From Maniola hyperantus (taxonomy: Eukaryota; Arthropoda; Insecta; Lepidoptera; Nymphalidae): 64,000 bases of DNA. The notes beneath the pieces are model-generated. The model had not been told where the DNA came from, ran no database searches, and saw only the letters and a program-made list of their open reading frames with translations. The position numbers were made by a program, and so were the translations under genes. Positions 10,949 to 21,764 of this stretch are shown piece by piece. The stretch lies in the NCBI RefSeq assembly GCF_902806685.2, contig NC_048553.1, positions 4,757,099 through 4,821,098 of the forward strand, written 5' to 3'. The first letter of the stretch is position 1. Every line of letters begins with the position of its first letter.

Positions 10949-11261
10949 TTTCATATAGTTTTTAGTTTTCACTTCTATCGATAGTCCCCACTGGTTGTCA
11001 ATTTTTATTTGTATAATAAATTCGTGCATTGGTGAACCAATGTACCAATTGTTACAGTAAATTATTAAATGTAATTTGTAAAACCGCAGAGGTTTGACCA
11101 TAATGACAAACTGCGGTTAAAAAAGAAACGTATGATTTATATTCTTCTACAAAAATAAATACCGAAATGTATGTTACGTACGCGCATAACTGCATCAAAT
11201 TTTATAACTCTGTTTTTTGTTGTGTTCTTTATTCTCAGGACAAGGGTTGCATTAAATTTTT

Positions 11262-11331
11262 TTTTTTTTGGAAAATCCACGGGAAAAGAGTGTTCCCGAG
11301 GGACGCGGGTAAAGTCGCAGGCAATAGCTAG
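11262..11331 (+). mobile_element. Hel-A 3' end fragment
   Basis: Only the last 70 nt or so remain: ggaaaatccacggg, a diverged hairpin (acgcgggtaaagtcgc), and CTAG at 11328-11331. It is preceded by a T-run. Confidence 0.5.
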
Positions 11332-11537
11332 TTTTTCATAATATACCAAGCAACTGGAGTACATGTAATTATACCTTTTGAAAAGTTAAGTAATCAGTGT
11401 TATAATTTTTTTTATCAACAGCTCTATTTCTCTCATTATTTTATTCATTCCATATACGAACACGTAATGAATCGAGTAGGTACATACCTAGTATCAATTG
11501 ATTATAATGTCTCTTCTACATAGGTATTATGTTTAAA

Positions 11538-11726
11538 TTTTTTTTTCTTTTTTTTTTTTTTTAAAGAATATTAGCCATGTTAAATGACTAATATTCCCCT
11601 TTCCTCTCCAACTAAGCGTCAAGCTTGTGCTAGGAGTAGGTACGACAATAGTGCAACGGGCGGGATTTGAACCGTCGACCTTTCGGTTTTCAGTCCACTC
11701 CTTTACCAGTTGAGCTATTGAGGCTC
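11538..11726 (-). mobile_element. tRNA-derived SINE (SINE-S) with poly(A) tail
   Basis: Read on the minus strand, the head gagcctcaatagctcaact has A- and B-box-like parts (ggttcaaatccc) and an anticodon-loop region gactgaaaacc reminiscent of tRNA-Phe. The body is gcactattgtcgtacctac then ggaatattagtcatttaac, and the tail is a long A-run (11538-11562 as T on plus). Related copies occur at 35.6, 41.1 and 57.9 kb. Confidence 0.75.
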
Positions 11727-11733
11727 TCGATAT

Positions 11734-12556
11734 TGAAAGTAAAATAATACTAACTTAGGTATACATATTTTATATTGCAATAAAAGGGGCTTTTATTACA
11801 TATTCATTTGGATTCGGTTCCAGAAAACTTCGTAATTGAAATCACGAGAATATTTTGATACAAAAGTCAAGTTATTTACATTACATCCGAGCATCTCAAT
11901 ATTGAATATTTATTTTAATAGTAGGTACAACATCAATATTCTTTATCAAGGTTCGGCAACAGGAAAAATGTCAATAACAGGCTTCCCAAAGCAAGTATTA
12001 CACGTACATAATATTATCATTATTATACAATAGGTAATATATCTACGAGATTTTTCCCGTTTTCATGTTCAAGTGATCGCATATCACGAGACAAGCCTCA
12101 AGAGGCGGAAAACCGCCAGAGACGCAAGAGATGCATATAAATGTACATGATGTAAGATTCGGCAACATCGGCCATTTGAAGAAACGCTGAAGAAGAGAAG
12201 AGATGAGAAGTTTAGAGGCGAGATGAGGTCATTGGTACTTACGTTACTTACCTCTGGTGTAACTCTCATATTCAGTAGATATACCAAAACCTCTTGCGGA
12301 ACTAGGATATGTTTAATACTGCGTATTGACCAGTAGTACATTTTGGTTGTAATGAAATAGCTCAGATTCGAGTAAAATGTAGCGAGTGCTGTGTAGTGAG
12401 TATTACAAAAGCGAATATTCCTCTGGTTAATACTTACACCATTGTAATTAAATGCTTAAAATTGAATTCCAAATTGTTACATCATGTAAATGTTCCTAGT
12501 CAATACGCACCGTGGGCTCCAGATTTGTGTAAAATGTAATTTATCATGAAAAGTAA
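11734..12556. other. No recognised feature
   Basis: AT-rich sequence. Nothing identifiable. Confidence 0.5.
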
Positions 12557-12771
12557 TGGTCCAAACGCACTTAAGCTGCGCCGCGCGACGCGACACGACG
12601 CGGCAGCGGCTTGCTCCATACAAACTTATTATAACTATATTTGCCACGCCGCGTAGCGCAGCGTCGCTCAAGTGCGCATTGCTCCGTACAAACTCATATA
12701 AACTATATTTGATGTGCCGCGACACGACGCTTCACGTCGCGCAGCGCAGCATCGGTAAGTGCGTTTGGACC
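12557..12771. mobile_element. GC-rich MITE with 16-bp terminal inverted repeats
   Basis: The ends are ggtccaaacgcactta (12558-12573) and its exact complement at 12756-12771. Inside are two direct copies of ttgctccatacaaactta-type sequence (about 12610 and 12680). TAA lies near both ends (12554-12556 and 12772-12774), hinting at a PIF/Harbinger-type duplication, but the left one is offset by one base. Confidence 0.65.
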
Positions 12772-12783
12772 TAAATGCGTATT

Positions 12784-13109
12784 CTGCGCGTCAGAGGCGT
12801 CTCTAGCCCTTTTGGTGCCCGTGTGCAACCAGTACCCTGGCGCCCTCTAGTCTAGTAGGAGCAGGGTCAAAATGGAATACTAACAGTTATATTTTCAAAC
12901 GGAAATTCGGATGCAAATGGTGCAATTTTAAATGATGATGTTAAATGATGACGGCGTCGGCCATAAGACGAGCGCAGGGTCTTTGAGAGCGCCGGCATCG
13001 ACGCATCATTGGAGGTGTCGCATTTGAGGGCACTCGGCGCCCCCATAGACCCGGCGCCCGTGTGCGCCGCACACCCTGCACCATAGGTAAAGACGCCTCT
13101 GCTGCGCGT
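12784..13109. mobile_element. hAT-type MITE with 8-bp target duplication
   Basis: The element 12792-13101 (310 bp) has terminal inverted repeats cagaggcgtct and agacgcctctg. It is bracketed by ctgcgcgt at 12784-12791 and again at 13102-13109. An 8-bp duplication and a CAGAGG terminus are the signature of hAT elements. It is GC-rich and has no transposase; the open frames across it are accidental. Confidence 0.85.
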
Positions 13110-13399
13110 GGACTGCACTATAGTACCTACAGCACAAAGTAACAATACAGTACCAGAGCGCTGCTAATTCGTCGGCTATCGGTTAAACTGAGTGGAACAG
13201 CTCGGGATGAAAAAATCGTGATACACAATCGTGTTGAGCTCGTGTGCCGTCCACACTATTCGCGTTATATTTCACGTTACACAATTACACGTTACACAAA
13301 TCTGGACCTGATGACACGAATTAGATAAGCTTTAAGTCAGATAACATCCAGCGATTAACAAGCTATATTTTATTTGTCAAACTGCGGATAATCCAATGC

Positions 13400-13560
13400 A
13401 CCTATTTAATCCACTATTCATGACACTATAAATTCATGAACGTTTTTATCTTAATACGAAGTTGTTGGATTGAGTCCAAGAAACGGCAGTATCCCGAGAG
13501 TGAACTAGTAAACCGCTGGATAAGAAGGGATTCAGGTTGATATAAGGCAGTTTGACAGGA
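13400..13560 (+). repeat. Dispersed repeat M, copy 1
   Basis: It shares an imperfect cgtttttatcttaatacga to ggattgagtccaagaaac segment with 14268-14420. Probably a decayed piece of a retroelement; the class is unknown. Confidence 0.4.
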
Positions 13561-13624
13561 AAAACGGGAAGCCAATTATGACTTTGTAAAGCTGCCAAAC
13601 CGTACTTAAAGAATAGTGTTTTAT

Positions 13625-13828
13625 CTTACAGTATCTTCACGTACTATGGAGTATTTTCTTCTTCCTTTGCACTCTAGTAGGGATTTTCATAGTCCACGGT
13701 CTTGTGCCGCAAGTTTTCAGCGGCTTTTTCCGACTTGTACGATATCGTCTGTCCACCTAGTGGGAGATCTACCTACTGCGCTTTCCAGTGCGACGTCATC
13801 ATTCCAGCACTTTATAAGTGGTTTTTAA
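13625..13828 (-). pseudogene. LINE reverse transcriptase C-terminal fragment
   Basis: The minus strand reads, with breaks, SPTRWTDDIVQVGKSR then KLAAQDRG. This matches the RPPTRWTDDI...W...AQDR motif that closes a common insect LINE polymerase protein. Stop codons interrupt it. Confidence 0.55.
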
Positions 13829-13835
13829 TTAGTTG

Positions 13836-14059
13836 TCTAAATATATAAAAGGAAAAGGTGATTGACTGACTGACTGACTGATCTATCAATGCACAGCTCA
13901 AACTACTGGACGGATCGGGCTGAAATTTGGCATGCAGATAGCTATTATGACGTAGGCATCCGCTAAGAAAGGATTTTTGAAAATTCATCCCCTAAAGGGG
14001 TGAAATAGGGGTTTTAAATTTGTGTAGTCCACGCGAACGAAGTCGCGAGCATAAGCTAG
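13836..14059 (+). mobile_element. Hel-B Helitron, complete
   Basis: It starts TCTAAATATATAAAAGGAAA and ends CTAG (14056-14059) before T. All core words are present: actactggacggatcgggct, gacgtaggcatccgctaag and the 3' hairpin. Confidence 0.8.
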
Positions 14060-14267
14060 TCCTATATAGGTATCATTACTAGCTACCACTCGCGGCTTCG
14101 CTCTTTTGAAAAATATGACGTTATTCCTTGTCTATATTATAAAGGGAACCTCTGTGCAAAAAATCAGCTACCTAGGTCCAAAAGCTTGAGCTGGGCGGTT
14201 GATTTGCCATTTAGTTTACTATAAAAAAAGATAAACGAGTTATCTATCCATCCCTACAGCTTAGCAA

Positions 14268-14420
14268 TTCAATTAATTCATTCCACTAACCAAGTCACTT
14301 TATTTTTACGAGCATTTTTATCCTAAACGACGCCGCTGGATTGATTCCAAGAAACTGGAATATCAAATACCACAGCGTCTCCCACAGTGAAATGGTAACA
14401 AAAGCTTCCGCCCGTTATGG
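14268..14420 (+). repeat. Dispersed repeat M, copy 2
   Basis: It contains catttttatcctaaacgacg and ctggattgattccaagaaac, paralogous to 13400-13560. The similarity is imperfect, so both copies are old. Confidence 0.4.
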
Positions 14421-14591
14421 TAGTTTTGACGTAAAAACCTTGAAGTTGCTCCATAGAGTACGCTCGAAGGTTATTGCTCGGTTACATTTCAATGAAAGGT
14501 GGTTTTGTGAGCCGTCCAATTAATTACAAAATTTATATGAAGCAGCCCAGAAAACTCTAACATATATTTTTTTCTTGTAAAAAGATTGGTT

Positions 14592-14870
14592 TTTAGGGAT
14601 CTGTACCTCAAAAGAAAAAAAAGGCACCCTTCTAGGATCACTTCGCTGTCAGCTTGTCCGTCTGTCTGTCGTGTCTGTCAAGGAAACCTATAGGGTAATT
14701 CCCGTTGACATAGAATCATGAAATTTGGCACAAATAAAGGAGTAAATCTGAAAACCATGGATTTGTGGTTACATCACACAAAAGGTAGGTATTTTCAATT
14801 TTCAAAGTAAGTTGACTATACCAAGTGGGATATCATATGAAAGGGATTTACTAAGACATTTATTAATTTA
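14592..14870 (+). repeat. Rep-D, 3' part missing
   Basis: It runs from gggatctgtacctcaaaaga through ctatagggtaattcccgttg and atcatatgaaagggattta, then stops close to the Helitron at 14871. Confidence 0.6.
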
Positions 14871-15086
14871 CTAGCTGATGCCCGCGACTTCGTCCGCGTG
14901 GAATTAGGTTTTTCAAAAATCCCGTGGGAACTCTTTGATTTTCCGGGATAAAAAGTAGCCTATATCACTCTCGTGGTCTTTATCCATACTCATGCAAAAA
15001 ATCACGTGAATCCGTTGCACCAACAAACCAACAAATCAACAAACCAACAAACAAACACACTTTCGTATTCATAATAAGGGTACTGA
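14871..15086 (-). mobile_element. Hel-A Helitron, complete
   Basis: CTAG at 14871-14874, hairpin gcccgcgacttcgtccgcg, the aaaaatcacgtgaatccgtt and accaaca blocks, and the complement of TCAGTACCCTTATTATGAAT ending at 15086. The flanks are A (14870) and T (15087). Confidence 0.8.
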
Positions 15087-15090
15087 TTAC

Positions 15091-15240
15091 TGACCACTAG
15101 GTGGACAGATGAGATCGAGCGAGTCGCAGGAAGCCGTTGGATTCAGGCCGCGCAAATTCATGGCGTGTGGCAGTCTCTACAAAAGACCTATGTCCAGTAG
15201 TGTTGGTTGATAATGACGATGATGATGATGAAGGTAAATA
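15091..15240 (+). pseudogene. LINE reverse transcriptase extreme C-terminus
   Basis: The plus strand from 15093 reads TRWTDEIERVAGSRWIQAAQ then IHGVWQSLQKTYVQ and a stop, followed by tgttggttgataatgacgat and a (GAT)n tail. This is the C-terminus and tail of the same type of LINE as at 26.4 kb. Only the last 35 codons or so remain, as expected of a 5'-truncated insertion. Confidence 0.65.
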
Positions 15241-15710
15241 CACAGAAAACCAGAATTCTATGTAGCTGTAGATACTACACATCTTTGGTAGGATCGTTCT
15301 GGGTGCGTTGATGTGGCATTTAAATGTAAATATCGGTTCCCGTCATAAAAGCCGGTTGGTTAGTATGGAAATAGGCTTTTAGTACGAGCACAGGCATGGC
15401 TGTATTACAATGTCGGATGCCTGGGGTTATCTGCGAAATTGTTTTTGTTTGCTCTTTTTAATTAGGTTTAAGATTAGAGTTGGACAGTTTCGAAAGGAAC
15501 AATTTTATTGTTGTGTTTCTAGTGAATTTATACGATGCGTTTATCTTACTTACTATTAAGAGTGACTTCGGTCATACTGAGGCGAAAACCGCATGAATGT
15601 GGAAGCGATTTGCTCAACGACGTTATATGGATGGGTTCACATTGGTGTCGATTGTCACATCCATACATCCTTGATTTGTTTCTCGCATCAAAGTTTATCA
15701 AAAACCGGGC
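15241..15710. other. No recognised feature
   Basis: Moderately AT-rich. No recognisable gene or shared repeat. Confidence 0.45.
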
Positions 15711-16250
15711 AAGTGTAGGGTTCCGGCCAAGTGTAACGCAGTGTAAGGTTCCGTAGTCATAATCTTCGAAAAACAGATGTAGCTCTTTAACCTGTGAACC
15801 CTACTTAGCCATGATAGTTTTCCTTTAAAATTGATTATATATACTGCTGCTGTGAATTTTTTCACGTTCCTATATACTACCATTTGGCTGATGGGGGGGG
15901 GGGGGGGGCGGACGGACACTTGACTCTAATAAAAAGTAACACTTTAAAACATCATATTTTACAAACAGATCTAGTAATCAAAAATCGATGTTCACAGACC
16001 CACAGTATTTTTAAAAGACCTATTCAACGATACCCCACACTATGGGGTAGACGAGAAAAAAAAGTTCGTCGCCACTTTACATGAGGGGAGCTACGCTAAA
16101 AAAAAATATTTATCAAAATTTTATTTCACCACTTTGTCGGCGTGATTAATATTTATACCCATGCCAAATTTCAGATTTCTAGCACTAAGGATTGACGGAC
16201 GGACAGACATGGCGAAACTGTAAGGGTTCCTTGTTTATTACGGAACCCTA
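15711..16250 (+). repeat. Long Rep-D type repeat
   Basis: It begins tagggttccggccaagtgta and ends gttccttgtttattacggaaccct then A's. A (GACG) word lies at 16195. A run of 16 G lies at 15893-15908. Likely a member of the ggttccg-terminated repeat group, different from the 17.5 kb copy. Confidence 0.5.
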
Positions 16251-16754
16251 AAAATTTGCTTCACGATATGGTGATAATTTTATTCTTAATAGTGTTTGGA
16301 AGACGTATTAGCCTGTTTATCTGTCATTGAGTAGCAAAACTATTACCAAGATAAAATAAGTCTATATTTTTACCTATTTCCTTCAAAGGTAAATAAGTAA
16401 GCTTGTCGGGTAACGGGTTCGCTCTCGAAATTCCTCAGACCCGTTAAAGTAGAAAAACTTAATTTTGTTCTAAAGAAATAACTGTGTAGATACCTATTGA
16501 GAAAAGAAAATCTTCGAAGGTTACTTTCTATGTGCTATACCAAAGATGTGTGTTCCAAAATAAACTCTATTCATTTGTAATAAAGACTCAATATTTGTGT
16601 TTTCAGTTATGTACCCAAAAAGTAAGCGGATATTAAACGCGTGTTTGCGAAGCGTGTTTAGGACGTGATATCTTGGCAGTAATCTTTATAATATTGTGAC
16701 ATCCCTAGTTGTCCTGCGTAGGACGTTATATCCGACAGGCAACTAGCAATAAAA
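16251..16754. other. No recognised gene
   Basis: AT-rich. A small inverted pair taacgggt / acccgtta lies at 16411-16446. Confidence 0.4.
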
Positions 16755-17049
16755 ATGACTGACTGACTGACTGATCTATCAACACACAGTTCAAACTACT
16801 GGACGGATCGGGCTGAAATTTGGCATGCAGTACCCGTAGTACAAGATTTTACGTCTCACCAAACCAAACCAAATTCGAGAGTCGAAATACTTTCGCGTTA
16901 CAGTACAGTACAGTATTTACGGTACAGATAGCTATTATGACGTAGGCATCCGCTAAGAAAGGATTTTTGAAAATTCGATCCCTTAGGGGGTAAAATAGGG
17001 GTTTGAAATTTGTGTAGTACACGCGGACAAAGTCGCGAGCATAAGCTAG
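16755..17049 (+). mobile_element. Hel-B Helitron carrying a 97-bp insertion
   Basis: The element lacks its 5' terminus, starts at the GACT repeats and ends CTAG (17046-17049). Between catgcag and atagctatt, contiguous in every other copy, 16831-16927 is inserted. The insert contains gtacaagattttacgtctca and an acagtacagtacagta tract. A 3-bp cag occurs on both sides. Confidence 0.75.
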
Positions 17050-17253
17050 TCTTATATAAGTACTTAAGGCGTGTACACTGTACGTATAATATTATACTAT
17101 GCCGTAAGTTCTTCTTTTGTCAGAAGTTACAATAGGTACAGATAAAGTGATAACTGATAAAACATAAACGCTTGTGATACGATAAGCCCACCTCACGATT
17201 ACGTGTAAAATCCAACAGTTTGGCACAAAGACTTATTTTGCTTTTATCTTTTA

Positions 17254-17480
17254 CTAGCTGATGCCCGCGACTTCGTTCGCGTGGAATTAGGTTTTTCAAA
17301 AATCCCGTGAGAACTCTTTCATTTTCCGGGACAAAAAGTAGCCTATGTCACTCTCCAGGTCTTTACCCATGCAAAAAATCACGTGAATCCGTTGCACCGT
17401 TGCGACGTGATTGAAGGACGAACCAACAAACCAACAAATCAACAAACAAACACACTTTCGCATTTATAATAAGGGTACTG
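17254..17480 (-). mobile_element. Hel-A Helitron, near complete
   Basis: CTAG 17254-17257, hairpin, gtgaatccgttgcaccgttg, tandem accaaca words, and cattt...aagggtact at the 5' end. A Rep-D copy begins within a base or two of its right edge. Confidence 0.75.
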
Positions 17481-17481
17481 C

Positions 17482-17815
17482 TTAGGGTTCCGTACCTCAA
17501 AAGGAAAAAGAAACCCTTATAGGATCACTTCTTTTTCTATCTGTCTGTCTGTCAAGAAACCTACAGGGCACTTCCCGTTGACCTTGAAATCATGAAACTT
17601 GGCAGATAGGTAGGTCTTTTAACACACGTAAGGGGAAAAAATCTGAAAACTGTGAATTTGTGGTTACATCACAAAAATAAATAAATATGTTCATAAAAAA
17701 TAATTGGTATTTTTATTAATTTTTATGCATAATAGTTTTTGATTTATCGGGCAAAATGTCAAAAAAATACACTCTGTGCACTAGTCTAACTCACACTTTG
17801 CCGGTTTTTTTATAT
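17482..17815 (+). repeat. Rep-D, nearly full length
   Basis: It starts ttagggttccgtacctcaaa and ends ctcacactttgccggttttt. It contains two (TCTG) tracts, cttcccgttgaccttgaaat and gcataatagtttttgattta. Confidence 0.65.
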
Positions 17816-17879
17816 TATTTACGGAGAGCTTTTTGCTGTGATTTTAAATAATTTACTCAATCTGAAGGTTGATACAAAA

Positions 17880-18025
17880 ATGAGAAAATGGCTGACTGGC
17901 CTATTAACGTACAAGCAAAAACTGTTGATTCTATCTAGAAACTTGAGATTTTAACTACCATTAAGAAAAGATTTTTCAACCATCCGGTTGAAAAATCTTT
18001 TTCATATAAAACCAAATTGACCAGG
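17880..18025 (+). mobile_element. Hel-H fragment with hairpin
   Basis: The words gctgactggcctatt and gaaacttgagattttaacta resemble Hel-H at 24.97 and 26.83 kb. At 17966-18001 there is a perfect 16-bp hairpin (aaaagatttttcaacc, 4-nt loop). Confidence 0.5.
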
Positions 18026-18641
18026 ATCAAGTTGCATTTAAAAAGAGGAAAAATATGTAGTCTGGATAGTAACATAATTTGTCGTAGGTACATAGATATT
18101 TGATGTCATTTATATAAGTACGAAAAAATATAGAGAAAATGCTAGCAGTCAATTTCTAAAAACAGAAAGTATCTACAATGTTTTGAAATGAACTGGAGAT
18201 ATGGAAATTGCAGATAAGTATATCAATAAATAGTATATTGGCAAAACTAAAGCAGTAGATAAAAAGAGACGCGAAAATAATATGTAATAACGTTTTTCCA
18301 ATAGGTACCTACACAACATAGAGACACAGGTAAAACTCCCTCTTTTGTTAGTACAATACATCCAAATACAATAAAATACACAATACACACACAATACATA
18401 CACAATACACTCACAAGGTCGTGACACACCGATACGATAAGCTCACCTCGCGGCCATGTCGTACCAAATCCCGTACAACACAAAGCCTTTTATATTTGCG
18501 ATGTTTTAATTCACGTCAATTTTTTTTCTTTGAAACCCTTTTCCATTGTGATTTTGGTATGCTTTTCCAGACAATTATTCTTTCGTCAGAGCGTAACGTA
18601 GAGTGAATTTTACAACTCAGACTGGAAGATGCCATCATATA
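18026..18641. other. No gene; AC-rich simple tract
   Basis: An imperfect acaata/caca repeat tract occupies about 18353-18415. Nothing else identified. Confidence 0.45.
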
Positions 18642-19070
18642 GCTATGAATTTCATCATCATCATCAACCGATAGACGTCCACATAGACCTCTTGTAGGCA
18701 TTTCCACACGACACGGTCTTGCGCCGCCTGACTCTGGCTCTCTACGACTCGTCTGATACCGTACGTTCACCTAGTGAAGGGTACAGAACCTTGGGACCCC
18801 ATCCTCTATCGGTTTTTCATATATGCCCTGCCCATTGCCACTTAGTGTCGCAACCCGTTGAGCTATGTCGGTTACTCTAGTTCTCCTATGGATATCCTCG
18901 TTTCTGATTTGATCGCGTAGGTAAACTCCAAGCGTAAGTAGCTCTCTCCATCGCCCGCTGAGTGACTCTAAGCTTTTTATGAGGGCCATAGTTAGCGACC
19001 ATATTGTCTTGGATCCATATGTCATCACTGGCAACATGCACTGTTCGAATACAGTATGAATTTAATATTA
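18642..19070 (-). pseudogene. LINE reverse transcriptase fragment
   Basis: The minus strand reads MLPVMTYGSKT then WSLTMALIKSL and GVYLRDQIRNEDIHRRTRVT then DIAQRV. These are the segments C-terminal to the polymerase palm of the same LINE group as at 26.4 kb. It ends downstream with a (GAT)n tail (18642-18670 on plus as cat repeats). Frame breaks occur, so it is dead. Confidence 0.65.
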
Positions 19071-19841
19071 AGCAAATAAAAGAAGAATGTTGAGAGAATT
19101 TTCCCTAGTACAAAGTTTTTCTAGAACGTGTCTACACATTGAGTTTGATTGGATAATATTCAAATGAGTATTAAACTATGTTTGTATGAAGCGCGCTACG
19201 AATAAACTCTTCTTAATTACTATTCGTATTGAAACAGAAAAAATAATTACACCTAGTAGGTAATCTTTGCTAATCGCTCTATGTACGCAGCAAATAGCAA
19301 TTTAATTTCTCAATTTCAAATTCTTAATTAAAATATTTTTATTTCATCAAAAACCGTAATTAAAATTCAAGTAACGTTGACAATAAACGCTTTCTGAACG
19401 TAGTGTTTATAATTTAAATATAAATTATTCATTTCAAATTTCATTCAAATGACTCGAACATTTTACTTCAAACTTCGGAGCTTTGTCGACGACAGGGTAT
19501 TTATCTTGACGTCCAAGTACGAACAGCTATCCATCAATTCGGTGGGAAACGTTCAGAAATACAACTTAAGTGAGGTGAGATAAAAGTGGGATATTTTTAT
19601 AAAAAAAACTGCTTCGATCTCGCTTGTAATTTGTCACTCAAGGCCGTGACAGGGCTGGCGAAACTTCGCAAGGGGATTACAGGGAAACCTTATGAATAAT
19701 TAAGCGGGCACACTTTTTATATTCGACGGTCGCTTTGCGTAGGTCATTTTAATCTCAGGTCACAAAAAACGGACCCTTACAAAAGTGCTTATGTTAAGTG
19801 TAAAATACAGCTTAAATCACTATCCATATTAAAAATGCGAA
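19071..19841. other. No recognised feature
   Basis: AT-rich sequence with no identifiable coding region or repeat. Confidence 0.5.
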
Positions 19842-20131
19842 AGTGTACCTATTTTTTTGCTGGTTTGTCTTTCTGGGGATAAAACGTAGCCTTTATTCGT
19901 CTCCGGGATGCAAGCTATCTTTATACTAAATAGATGATGCCCAGAAAGGCTTGGATTTAGCTTCTTTAAATATCTCGTGGGCACTATGTTTTTTCGAGAA
20001 AAATTTAGCCTATGTCTATACTCAAATGCTAGCTATGTTTGTACCAAATTTCGTCTAGGTAAATAGGTATAACGGATGGGCCTTGGAAAGGTAGCAGACA
20101 GAAAGACACACTTTAGCATTTATAATATTAA
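19842..20131. mobile_element. Two degenerate Hel-A remnants
   Basis: A plus-strand remnant (aaatgcgaaagtg to gggatgcaagctatcttta) is followed by a minus-strand one (gatgatgcccagaaaggctt to acactttagcatttataata). Both are heavily mutated and lack the terminal tetranucleotides. Confidence 0.5.
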
Positions 20132-20609
20132 ATTACATAAATATGGATTCTATCGTGTAGGTGAGTTAAAAAACTAAATTAAGTATTTGTTTATTACCGT
20201 ACCGTTTACCTCTGTTGTTGACCCATTAAAACAAATCGCTTTTTGGTATTGGAAACAAAACAAACCAATCACAATTTACAATATTTAGCAGATCAAGGAA
20301 ATAAAAGTTTGATTGTGTGTCAAAACATTGTGAATAAATTACACGGAGCGTGGCGCGCGTGGGCCTGAATTTTAATGCCTATTGAGCCATGATTTTACTG
20401 AAAAAATAATGGATTTGAGATGTACCTACAGAACCTTTGTTTAAGTTAAATGTATTTATTCCTGTATTGTATTCTTCATATTATTGTAACATTTTGTCTT
20501 TAAACAACTGCAAAATTTTTACCAGTTGCTCTCAATACAATATATACTTTTTAAATCTTATAAAGTACTAAATTATGGTAAGTTAAACATTAATTTGATT
20601 CAAATTCAA
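20132..20609. other. No recognised feature
   Basis: AT-rich. Nothing identifiable. Confidence 0.5.
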
Positions 20610-20846
20610 ATCCATAGGTACTTTATAAATGCGAAAGTGCGTCTGTCTGTCTGTCTGCCTGTCTGTCTATTTGTCTGTCTGGTATCTTTTAATGGCCCAA
20701 CAGTTTAACTTATTTTGATGTTTGGTACAGAGTTAGCTTGCACTTTGTGGAAGGACATAGTAGTCTGTCTTTCCACAATCCCAGAAAATCAGAGATCCCA
20801 CGGGACTTTTTAAAAACCTAAATCCACGTGGACGAAGTCGCGAAGA
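20610..20846 (+). mobile_element. Hel-A Helitron, 3' end lost
   Basis: gcgaaagtgcgtctgtctgt with a long (GTCT)n run, ttttaatggcccaacagttt, then catagtagtctgtctttcca, which looks like a small internal duplication. The 3' hairpin (ccacgtggacgaagtcgcg) is followed by aagaagtt instead of the normal end. Confidence 0.6.
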
Positions 20847-20859
20847 AGTTATAAAAAAA

Positions 20860-21035
20860 ATAGCTAAAGTCCGTGACTTTGGTGTGTGTGGATTTGGCTT
20901 TAAAAAACTCACAAGTTGATTGCTTTTCTAGGATTAAAAGTATTCTATTTCCGTCCTCAGGATGTAAGCTATTTGACTCATTTTTCATCATGATCGGTGG
21001 TTAAGTACAGTGGTTAAGCCGTGAGAAAGTAGCGG
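20860..21035 (-). mobile_element. Degenerate Hel-A remnant
   Basis: tagctaaagtccgtgacttt, ggatttggctttaaaaaact and ctcaggatgtaagctattt follow the family order with many substitutions. Confidence 0.4.
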
Positions 21036-21482
21036 AAGGTACATTCGTAAAATAATAAAATTATGAAGTATGGCATTTGTGCTAAAAATATCACGTCATA
21101 CCTAACTATAACCTGATTGGTGTATTGAACACGTCTCCGCTCCACTTCGCTTCAATCGAAACGCGCCCTGAGACTTCCATCAAGTTTTATTAACCCGTCT
21201 CCGTAAATTTGAAAGGGAGCAAATTAATCCTGTTTATGAAGTCAGTCTCAATACGGGCTATATCTCATTTCCGAGTATTACTTTACGTTCGAACCCCATA
21301 CGCCGCTAGCGATTTCCGATCTCATCTGTACAGACAACAAAAAATACTTAAACCGTTTTATCTTGAGTATCTATCTACCTACATGTTGTTCTTAACTCAA
21401 ACTCTTAGTGGAAAGAAAATAAATGCCTAGCTATCTACTTTTAGACAAGTAAAGTAACGTAAAACCTAGTTTATATGATTAC
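21036..21482. other. No recognised feature
   Basis: AT-rich sequence, nothing identified. Confidence 0.45.
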
Positions 21483-21655
21483 TGGATGAGGTCTGGGCTT
21501 CTTAAGACCGCGTGGATTAGGTTAATTTTTCTTAATCTCATGGGAACTCTAATGGTTTTCCGAGATAAAAAATACCTGACCTAAATTTCGTTGAAGTTAA
21601 TTAAACGGATGGGCCGTAAAAAATAACTGATAGCGAGATACACTTTCACATCTAA
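21483..21655 (-). mobile_element. Degenerate Hel-A remnant
   Basis: tggatgaggtctgggcttct, gaccgcgtggattaggtt and tcatgggaactctaatggtt preserve family order. The 5' portion ends tacactttcaca. Confidence 0.5.
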
Positions 21656-21764
21656 ATATATGTAATGAAATGACATTTCATAAAATTGAGTTTGCCGCGC
21701 TTCGCGCGTGTATCAACTTGTCTGTGGTGGAGTGAGTGACGCATTGTGTGCAATGGCGTAATTA

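Noticed and set aside
11640..11730. Possible tRNA gene on the minus strand
   Set aside because: The tRNA-like block continues into the SINE-S body and poly(A) tail shared with three other loci, so it is a SINE head and not a tRNA gene.
12867..13145. 92-codon minus-strand open frame
   Set aside because: It lies almost wholly in the hAT MITE and extends through its target duplication, so it is not a gene.
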